11,584 nucleotides of DNA. Origin: JARROD01 sp037384225. Lineage in GTDB: Bacteria; Pseudomonadota; Gammaproteobacteria; Pseudomonadales; Cellvibrionaceae. The stretch spans positions 1 through 11,584 of the forward strand of contig JARROD010000089.1 in NCBI GenBank assembly GCA_037384225.1, written 5' to 3'. A model generated the notes under the pieces. The model was not told the DNA's origin. It was given only the letters and a program-made list of their open reading frames with translations, and did no database searches. The translations under genes were made by a program, and so were the position numbers. Shown here one piece after another: positions 1 to 5,571 of this stretch (position 1 is its first letter; each line of letters starts with the position of its first letter).

Positions 1-95
1 CCAGGCGGGATGGATCGGAGGCGAAAACCGGAAGTTATTTCGTGCACGTCCCTAAGGTGTGGATAGTAGTTAACCCTGCTAGACTATTAGTCTAA
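1..95 (+). CDS. C-terminal end of an upstream gene, possibly a polymorphic toxin (partial)
   Basis: An open frame enters from the left edge (codons in phase with position 3) and stops at TAA 93-95. The visible 30 residues end in VPKVWIVVNPARLLV, a compact beta-strand-like tail. I do not recognise the family from so little. The only functional hint is context: the next gene starts 24 bases downstream on the same strand and looks like a small immunity-type protein. A large toxin gene with a variable C-terminal end followed closely by its immunity gene is the usual order in Rhs, CdiA and related polymorphic toxin loci. That reading is inference; the end of any other protein cannot be excluded. 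Confidence 0.45.
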   Translation, partial: RRDGSEAKTGSYFVHVPKVWIVVNPARLLV

Positions 96-119
96 AGACA
101 TATTTTAAGGCGTTATTAT

Positions 120-554
120 ATGAAACTCTACATTGAACCTTACAAATCGCTCGGTCCTATTTGTCTTGGTATGAGTTTGGAGCAGGTTAGGTCTGAACTG
201 GGTTTAAAATACATATTTAATGAAAAAAAGACAATCTGTGGAATCCATGTAAGAGCCAATGACTACTTCCCCGAGATTGGTTTTAAGGTCCAGTATAATG
301 ATAGTAACAAGTGCATATTTATCGAACTGGATGATAGGCATGAAGTTATTTATAAAGAATACGATATATTCAAAAACTCCTGCGAAAAATTTATTTCAAC
401 GTTTGAAAAAGAAGACAAAAATTTGTTGATCGACTCCCCAACAATTATTTCGGAAAAATTTGGTTTTGGAATCTATGCTCAGAATCTTGAAGAAGATAAA
501 AGCGTTCTGCCCGAACTTTTTAGTATTTTTGAAAGAGGTTACTACAATGGGTGA
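120..554 (+). CDS. Small immunity-like protein next to a toxin C-terminus
   Basis: 144 aa, with no signal peptide or membrane segment, acidic and AT-rich compared with the genes further right. The start (IEPYKSLGPICLGMSLEQVRSEL) resembles a family of small cytoplasmic proteins that open with a strand, the phrase 'G-I-LGM' and a helix, and that often sit behind polymorphic toxins. The middle (positions about 55-75) is beta-rich. AAGGCG about 9 bases before ATG 120 is a plausible ribosome site. It follows the stop of the upstream frame by 24 bases, so the two are probably co-transcribed. Role by inference: binding and neutralising the toxin encoded immediately upstream. The 3' end overlaps the start of an IS200 transposase fragment, so the last residues (GYYNG) may not be original. 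A plain hypothetical protein is the alternative. Confidence 0.6.
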   Translation: MKLYIEPYKSLGPICLGMSLEQVRSELGLKYIFNEKKTICGIHVRANDYFPEIGFKVQYNDSNKCIFIELDDRHEVIYKEYDIFKNSCEKFISTFEKEDKNLLIDSPTIISEKFGFGIYAQNLEEDKSVLPELFSIFERGYYNG

Positions 555-670
555 AAGGGAAAGGTCATGTGCATCTGTTGATTTTTGCACCACCGAATCT
601 GGCACAAAATGAAATCATGCGACGGATAAAGGGTAGAAGTTCCTCGAAACTTTTTGAAAGTTATCCTGTC
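550..670 (+). pseudogene. tnpA: Fragment of an IS200/IS605-family TnpA (Y1 HUH transposase)
   Basis: The frame from 551 encodes GHVHLLIFAPPNLAQNEIM and then RRIKGRSSSKLFESYP. HVHLL is the His-hydrophobic-His metal-binding motif of Y1 (IS200/IS605) transposases, and the 'APPNLA..EIMRRIKGR.S..LFE' run is the conserved block that follows it. Both the N-terminal third and the C-terminal helix carrying the catalytic tyrosine are absent. The match ends around 665-670, exactly where the left end of the next insertion sequence begins (about 671), so that element probably landed in tnpA. The remaining open frame to 796 is IS sequence read in the wrong frame. It cannot be an active transposase. Confidence 0.8.
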
Positions 671-1173
671 CTGTGCGAATTCTTAATTTCTCAATTATAT
701 TGGCACTTTAGTGCATTTTCGAGTTACACTCAATACCGTATTATTAGCAAATGCACAAAAAATTCGAACTCTTGTTTCACTTTATACGCTTGTTGATGAA
801 ATTGATCACACCAGGCGGCACCAAATCATTAATCGCCGAAAACCTGGCATTAAAACAGCAACTCATCACGTTAAACCGTAAACGGCTACGCTCCCCTGCC
901 CTCACGACCTTTGATCGAACATTTTTCGGTTTTCTTGCTCAGCTCATCTCACCCAATAGAATCAAGAAAATCGCCGTGATACTCAAACCTGCTAACATTC
1001 TGAAATTTCACCAAGCCCTCGTAAAACGAAAATACTGTTTACTTTATTCCCAAAAATCATCGAATAAACCCGGTAGAAAACCACTTGATCAATCTATCAT
1101 TGATCTCATTGTTGAATTTAAACAACGTAATCCTAACGTTGGCTACGGTCGCATTGCCATGCAGATTTACCAG
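671..1173 (+). mobile_element. Left copy of an integrase-core insertion sequence, 3' truncated
   Basis: These 503 bases align without any gap to 10679-11181, same orientation, at roughly 90% identity by eye. Both copies begin with CTGTGCGAATTC, and homology stops abruptly to the left of it, so this is taken as the left end. About 80 bases of leader precede the transposase ATG at 751. The match breaks off after TTTACCAG at 1173, where a hairpin element begins, so the right end and most of the catalytic domain are gone. The element is immobile unless served in trans, and with one end it probably cannot move at all. Confidence 0.85.
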
Positions 1174-1179
1174 TGTTAA
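751..1179 (+). pseudogene. Truncated integrase-core (DDE) transposase, N-terminal part
   Basis: Native sequence runs from ATG 751 to 1173 (141 codons), then two foreign codons and a TAA that lies in the adjoining hairpin element. Features: an N-terminal helix (LIAENLALKQQLITLNRKR) and an RNPNVGYGRIAMQIYQ segment, the HTH-like region typical just before the rve integrase core. The catalytic Asp and Glu residues all lie in the missing C-terminal half, compare the second copy at 10759. Unlike that copy, this one has no internal stop: codon TCA at the position where the other has TAA. The family is the IS3/IS481-like 'integrase core domain' transposases. I cannot assign an ISfinder name. Confidence 0.8.
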
Positions 1180-1245
1180 TGACAGCTCCAAAGCGGAAGT
1201 TACGCATTATGTACCGTAATTCGCGCTTTGGAGCCGTCATTAACA
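1174..1245. repeat. 72-bp hairpin element (MITE-like) joining two truncated genes
   Basis: The arms 1174-1195 and 1224-1245 are inverted repeats of 22 bases with one mismatch (A1184 against the G expected from G1236). They start TGTTAATGAC and end GTCATTAACA. Inside the arms, TTACG (1200-1204) can also pair with CGTAA (1215-1219), giving one long stem with a small apical loop. The TGT...ACA termini are like those of several IS families (for example IS21), so this may be a non-autonomous derivative or the fused ends of a lost element. No target duplication is visible. It sits exactly between the cut end of the left IS copy and the cut end of the MFS gene. Confidence 0.75.
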
Positions 1246-2264
1246 CCTAACACAGCTCCCACACCGAACGTCAGTAACAAGGTACTGCTCACTTCCACGA
1301 ACGCTTCATTGGGAGCATGATCATTAGTGTGTGCAATCAATAAACCATAAAGCGGTAGAGCACCGGCACCATAGCAAACCGCTACCGTCATCAGGATTGT
1401 CTCATGTCCCGTCCGCAGCAATGCCAGCGCCAATCCCGCCACACTCGCGATGCAGCTAGTAACCGCAATCACCCTGCGCCGATCCGTTCGGTCGGACCAC
1501 TTACCCAATGGCCACTGGGTAAACGCACCACCGATTGCCGCTACGGCCATAAAAATACCGATATCGCTGTTACTGAGACCCTGGACCTGCGGATACAGTG
1601 GCCCAAGACTCCAGAAAGTTCCATTGGTGGCACCGACACTTACACACCCCACCACACCCAAGGGTGAAAATTTCAGCACTCGCCGCATCTCGAAGGGAAT
1701 CTGGGGCATCGGTTGCGGTGCCGACATTGTCGTGAAGGCCACCGGGACAACAGCAAGGCAAACGAGAATCACGGCTACCGCGAAAGGTTCGAAAGCGGCC
1801 GGATCCCAGTAGCCGAACAGCAGTTTTCCGACTACTACAGCCAGCCAGGTAGCAGCCATATAAGAAGAGAAAATACGACCTCGGGTTTCATTGCTGGCTA
1901 TTTCATTGAGCCAGCTTTCCACCGCGATATAAACACCGGCAAAACCGAAGCCTACGATTAATCTCATTACCACCCAGCCAGTATCCCAGACAATTAGCGG
2001 ATGCAATAACACTGTCGCGGCAATCACAGAGACGAAACCAGCGAATGTACGGATATAACCAACGCGTCGGATCAAAGCCGGCACCGCCACACAACCGGAA
2101 ATAAAGCCCAGATAGTAGCCCGAACCGAACAACCCAATGGCAAATGTTGTAAAGCCCTCCGACTGAGCCCTTATCGGTACCAGTACACCCAGCAGGCCAG
2201 AGCCGGCCTCAAGTAATGCGACCGCCAGCAAAAGCTGGATGATCGATATCAATACCGTCTTCAT
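1200..2264 (-). pseudogene. YcaD-like MFS transporter, 3' truncated
   Basis: Major facilitator family inner-membrane transporter; substrate unknown. Native sequence runs from ATG 2264 to 1246, about 340 residues. The last 14 codons are read out of the hairpin element and end at TAA 1200. Eleven hydrophobic segments are apparent, with the MFS cytoplasmic motif in the C-terminal half (GKWSDRTDRRR, residues about 254-264) and an amphipathic 'VESWLNE' segment like that of the YcaD group. Compared with YcaD (about 380 residues), the final segment after 'LLLTFGVGAVLG' is missing, that is the end of TM11 and TM12. The product is probably non-functional. CAGGTG lies about 8 bases upstream of the start. 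It is transcribed divergently from the exchanger gene at 2554. Confidence 0.85.
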
Positions 2265-2343
2265 TATTTACACCTGCACTCTGTATCTTATCCAGCGTCA
2301 GCCCGGCAGTATTTACATTTGGTCGAGGTTATAAAATAACTGG

Positions 2344-2359
2344 TAAAATAAGTATTTTA
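2344..2359. repeat. AT-rich inverted repeat in the divergent intergenic region
   Basis: TAAAATA (2344-2350), AG, TATTTTA (2353-2359) is a perfect 7-base inverted repeat between the divergent MFS and exchanger genes. It could be a regulator site. It lacks a GC stem, so it is not a terminator. AT-rich palindromes also arise by chance. The rest of 2265-2553 shows no recognised riboswitch or RNA. Confidence 0.3.
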
Positions 2360-2553
2360 TTTGATCCTCGTCATTTTTACCCAAAGCGCTTAAAATTTAG
2401 GTATCAATACCTGTTAATTCAGATGTCACGGAAGCAGTGATTAGGAACCTGCAAAGGTGTCACCCCGGATGAAACAGTGGCAGTAAACCCGTTTATTTTG
2501 CAGACGGTGAAAACTCCGCGAAATATAATGCAAAAGTCTAATGGCGTATAGGT

Positions 2554-3522
2554 ATGGCATTGGAATTTATGAGTGTGGCTATAGGTCTTGCGCTACTTGT
2601 TTGGAGCGCTGATCGCTTTGTTGAAGGGGCTGCCAGTACTGCTCGTTTTTTCCGGATGCCTCCACTGCTGATAGGAATGGTTATTGTCGGATTTGGTACC
2701 TCCGCTCCCGAGATGGTTGTGTCAGCGCTTGCCGCCTCACAGAGAAACCCAGGTATCGCGCTTGGAAATGCCTACGGATCCAATATTACCAACATTGCCT
2801 TAATCCTTGGTCTAACCGCACTCATAAACCCGATCTCAGTGCATTCCCAAGTACTGCGTAAAGAACTCCCGATTCTTACTATAGTTACCGGTTTAACCAC
2901 TTGGCAATTGTTCGATGGAGAGATTACTCGTCTGGATGCAGGTATATTGCTTGGTGTATTCAGCGGCTTAATGGGGTGGACAATTTGGCAGAGCCTGCAG
3001 AAGAAAGTCGATTCATTTGGCAAAGAGATTGAACTGGAGTTCGAAGATCAGCCCGTGTCGATCCGTCGTGCGATTGTCTGGATAGTCGTGGGATTGTTGT
3101 TACTCATTATTAGCTCGCGAATCCTGGTATGGGGCGCGGTACAAATCGCACATGGTTTTGGTGTCAGTGATTTAATTATTGGCTTAACTATAGTTGCAGT
3201 CGGCACATCATTACCAGAACTTGCATCATCAGCGATTGCAGCCCGAAAAGGGGAACACGATCTCGCCCTGGGTAACATTTTGGGATCAAATCTATTTAAT
3301 ACTCTTGCTGTGGTCGGTATCGCAGGCATGATTCATCCCTTGACCGTTGGCAGCGAATTGCTCAACCGCGATATCTTTTTTATGTTGGCACTCACACTTT
3401 CACTATTTTTCTTTGGTTATGGATTTAAGGGTGGCGGCTGCATCAATCGATACGAAGGTGCAATATTGTTGATCTCTTATGTTGCCTATTCAACTTATCT
3501 GATGATTACTATTTTGGAGTGA
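2554..3522 (+). CDS. yrbG: Calcium/sodium exchanger of the CaCA family (YrbG-type)
   Basis: 322 aa, close to E. coli YrbG (325). A polytopic inner-membrane protein expected to move Ca2+ against Na+ or H+. Both alpha repeats are intact: alpha-1 has GFGTSAPE (46-53) and GNAYGSNITN (71-80); alpha-2 has AVGTSLPE (215-222) and GNILGSNLFN (240-249). The Glu and Asn of these repeats coordinate the cation in the family. The two halves are linked by an acidic loop (KEIELEFEDQP, about 157-167). Ten hydrophobic segments are apparent. ATG 2554 is chosen because the first helix then has its usual position; ATG 2569 (MSVAIGLALL) is an alternative and neither has a strong ribosome site. The corA-like gene follows on the same strand after 126 bases. 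The gene symbol is by resemblance only. Confidence 0.9.
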   Translation: MALEFMSVAIGLALLVWSADRFVEGAASTARFFRMPPLLIGMVIVGFGTSAPEMVVSALAASQRNPGIALGNAYGSNITNIALILGLTALINPISVHSQVLRKELPILTIVTGLTTWQLFDGEITRLDAGILLGVFSGLMGWTIWQSLQKKVDSFGKEIELEFEDQPVSIRRAIVWIVVGLLLLIISSRILVWGAVQIAHGFGVSDLIIGLTIVAVGTSLPELASSAIAARKGEHDLALGNILGSNLFNTLAVVGIAGMIHPLTVGSELLNRDIFFMLALTLSLFFFGYGFKGGGCINRYEGAILLISYVAYSTYLMITILE

Positions 3523-3648
3523 ATTCCGGAAGGAAGCTTTCAAGTGGCCGGAAATGTTAACCTGAATGTGTTGGTACAAGGCACGCCCGGATTTGTAAGT
3601 GCGGCTCTGGCCAACCCTGCTGTTGTTTAACAACCAGGAGATATTAAT

Positions 3649-4722
3649 ATGGCCTTTTTCGACAAACGTTATCATCCACCTGGAACAGCGCCAGGTACCC
3701 TGACCGAGGTGCCGGCCGAGGAAGCGGCACCGTTGCAGATTCGGCTAATCAATTACAGTGCCAAAGAGATTTCCATTAAGGACGATGTGGCGGCCATTGA
3801 GTGTTCGCAATATCTGCAGGAAGATAGCGTGACCTGGGTGCACGTTCAGGGGCATCCCAGTAAGGCCGTATTACGTGAACTTGGCGCGGCCTTTCAGTTG
3901 CACACGCTGGCACTGGAGGATGTATTGAATACCGGGCAACGGCCAAAAGTCGAGTCCTTTGACGATCAACTGTTTATTATAGCGAATCTACCGCTTATTC
4001 AGGAGGACACTGTTTATATCGAGCAGGTCAGTCTTTTTCTAGGCAAGAATTTTCTGATCAGCTTTTGTATTGGCAACTTCGCCCCCTTTCAACCGATCGT
4101 CAAACGGCTGCGGGATAATAGAAGCCATCTTCGCTCGCGTGGTGCAGATCTCCTGTTATATGGCCTGCTCGATATGGTGATTGACCAGGGATTTCCGGTA
4201 CTGGAAAGTTTTGGCTTGCAGCTGGAGGACCTGGAGGAACAGATACTGCAATCCGTGGATGGCGGGACTCTGCACAAGATCCATACGTTCAAGCGCGAGT
4301 TGCTTCTGTTGCGACGTATGCTCTGGCCACAGCGGGAAGTGGTCAGTCAATTGCAACGGGGTGATCATCCGTTGATTCGAGAGGATACATTAATCTATCT
4401 ACGTGACTGTTACGATCATACCATTCAGATAATGGACCTGCTCGAGACCTATCGCGACATGAGCGGTGGTATGCTGGAAATCTACCTGTCCAGTGTAAGC
4501 AATCGCATGAATGAAATTATGCGTGTGTTGACAGTGATTGCGACCATTTTCATTCCGCTAACGTTCGTTGTCGGGGTTTATGGCATGAACTTCGATCGTA
4601 ATGCCGGGCCCTGGAACATGCCGGAACTTGGCTGGCCATTCGGTTACCTGTTGGTATGGTTGGTAATGATTGTGGGTGTGGTACTGATGGTGCTGTTTTT
4701 CCGTCGCCGAGGATGGTTCTAA
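3649..4722 (+). CDS. corA: CorA-family magnesium/cobalt transporter
   Basis: 357 aa, the usual length of the family. CorA proteins are homopentameric inner-membrane channels for Mg2+ (also Co2+, Ni2+; Zn2+ in the ZntB branch). The large cytoplasmic N-domain (1 to about 290) ends in a long helix (about 260-290) that leads into TM1 (about 291-311). The signature GMN is at 312-314 (VYGMNFD), followed by the short periplasmic loop NAGPWNMPELGWP and TM2 (about 331-351), with a basic C-terminus FRRRGWF. All key residues are present. CAGGAG about 8 bases before ATG 3649 is a good ribosome site. It may be co-transcribed with the exchanger upstream, which would make a divalent-cation pair; no clear terminator separates them. 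CorA rather than ZntB is a judgement from GMN context and the C-terminus. Confidence 0.9.
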   Translation: MAFFDKRYHPPGTAPGTLTEVPAEEAAPLQIRLINYSAKEISIKDDVAAIECSQYLQEDSVTWVHVQGHPSKAVLRELGAAFQLHTLALEDVLNTGQRPKVESFDDQLFIIANLPLIQEDTVYIEQVSLFLGKNFLISFCIGNFAPFQPIVKRLRDNRSHLRSRGADLLLYGLLDMVIDQGFPVLESFGLQLEDLEEQILQSVDGGTLHKIHTFKRELLLLRRMLWPQREVVSQLQRGDHPLIREDTLIYLRDCYDHTIQIMDLLETYRDMSGGMLEIYLSSVSNRMNEIMRVLTVIATIFIPLTFVVGVYGMNFDRNAGPWNMPELGWPFGYLLVWLVMIVGVVLMVLFFRRRGWF

Positions 4723-5288
4723 GGCGTCCTGGCCCATGATTTAAAAATTGTTTGAATTAATGTAATTAGCTTCCAAAAACTCACATCGAACAATATTAAA
4801 GGACGCCAATTCTCTCCTGCTCAAAAATTCTCCAAACAGACCCCGTTTCCTCCCCCCTGCAATTCCCCAAACAAAACGTTCTCCAAGTCCACCAATAACT
4901 TATTGATATCCAAGGAAATAATTCCCCCTAAGGTCTCGGACTTCGCAGCCGCCACCGGAGAGCAGAGCGGAGAAAGTACCCCCGCAGAGAGCGAATCAAC
5001 GCTCCCAATCCGTGACCACAACACCGCCGAAGTCCACAAACCCTTGCCGTACAAGGCCTGTGACGTGGGGAGATACTAACCGAAAAAACTGGGGAGAGGT
5101 GTTTTACAGAAGGGAGTTGGTGGTGGAACTGGACGCGGGTTCGACTCCCAAAACGGGAACTGAATTGGTCCATTAAACTGTGCATTTCAATCTCGCCAAA
5201 CCTCTGCCTGCAAATGTCCTTAATAGCTTGCAAACTCTACTGCTTCGAGCGTTCATGGACTCCCGCAAACAACAACGAGGTGAACGAA
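4723..5288. other. 566-base region without a convincing gene
   Basis: This stretch opens with an 8-base inverted repeat, GGCGTCCT (4723-4730) and AGGACGCC (4800-4807), around an AT-rich 69-base loop. Next comes a pyrimidine-rich section (4808-4890) with several TTCTCC/TTCCCC-like repeats on the + strand. A + strand frame is open from 4756 to 5079 but has no ATG, and antisense frames also stay open at 4821-5054 and 4928-5233, so none is persuasive. A tmRNA-like T-arm lies at 5131-5149. The remainder up to the HTH gene at 5289 shows nothing I recognise. It is probably island-junction DNA. Confidence 0.5.
5131..5149 (+). other. tmRNA/tRNA 3' T-arm-like fragment, possible att site remnant
   Basis: GGACGCGGGTTCGACTCCC matches, from memory, the T-arm of the bacterial tmRNA 3' end (GGACGCGGGTTCRAYTCCCGCC). 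The match stops after CCC, where CAAAACGGG follows instead of the pairing GCC, acceptor stem and CCA. No tmRNA body or tag-peptide frame is seen upstream, so this is a fragment. The ends of tmRNA and tRNA genes are common integration targets, and an excisionase-like HTH gene starts 140 bases downstream. Together these suggest an old or recombined attachment site. A chance match or part of a coding sequence remains possible. Confidence 0.4.
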
Positions 5289-5516
5289 ATGGAAGTATTG
5301 CATATGAACCAGCGGCAGCTGGCCAACCGATGGGGCGTCAGTGAGGCCTGTCTTGAGCGCTGGCGATCTGAGGGCATAGGTCCACAATTTCTAAAGCTGC
5401 GCGGTCGAGTGATGTATCGCCAGGTAGACATTGAAGCTTTTGAGGAAAGCTGCCTCAGGCAGTCAACTAGCAGTCCCAAAGCCAAGCGGCAGATCCGCTC
5501 TGTACCGTCGGCGTAA
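5289..5516 (+). CDS. Small HTH protein, AlpA/excisionase-like
   Basis: 75 aa. Residues 7-53 form a winged HTH of the MerR/AlpA/excisionase class: 'QRQLANRWGVSEACLERWR' is the HTH, 'SEGIGPQFLKLRGRVMY' the wing, and 'RQVDIEAFEES' the closing helix. The last 20 residues are a basic tail (PKAKRQIR). Such proteins act as excisionases or transcription regulators of integrated elements. ATG 5289 is chosen because GAGG lies about 9 bases upstream; ATG 5304 is an alternative. Longer readings to 5214 have no support. It is convergent with the primase-helicase gene, with a 43-base gap. No integrase is in view, so whether it drives excision or regulates the island is open. Confidence 0.75.
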   Translation: MEVLHMNQRQLANRWGVSEACLERWRSEGIGPQFLKLRGRVMYRQVDIEAFEESCLRQSTSSPKAKRQIRSVPSA

Positions 5517-5523
5517 CGATCCT

Positions 5524-5571
5524 GCGGCCGATGCAACGCATTGTCAGCAATGGAGCACGTTATTCGGCCGC
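5524..5571. repeat. Nested inverted repeat between convergent genes
   Basis: GCGGCCGA (5524-5531) pairs with TCGGCCGC (5564-5571), and inside it CATTG (5539-5543) pairs with CAATG (5548-5552) around TCAG. It spans the gap between the HTH gene and the end of the primase-helicase gene, overlapping the latter's last codons. It could act as a two-way terminator, but no T-run follows on either side. Confidence 0.35.

Noticed and set aside
1200..1211. TTACGCATTATG shared with 11536-11547 in the second transposase
   Set aside because: About four 12-base matches are expected by chance among all pairs in a window of this size, and the contexts differ: a hairpin loop against coding sequence.
1404..1961. 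Several + strand open frames inside the MFS gene
   Set aside because: They are shadows of the minus-strand transporter, which has clear membrane segments and the MFS loop motif.
2401..2553. Possible riboswitch (manganese yybP-ykoY, c-di-GMP or Na+/Mg2+ type) in the leader of the exchanger gene
   Set aside because: Small stems such as GGTG/CACC exist, but none of the consensus blocks I know for these RNAs is present.
4808..4890. CRISPR or tandem repeat array
   Set aside because: The TTCTCC-like units are short, irregular in spacing and variable; no repeat-spacer pattern.
4821..5233. Overlapping minus-strand open frames of 77 and 101 codons
   Set aside because: No recognisable domain and no good ribosome site; the region stays open on several frames, which suggests base composition rather than coding.
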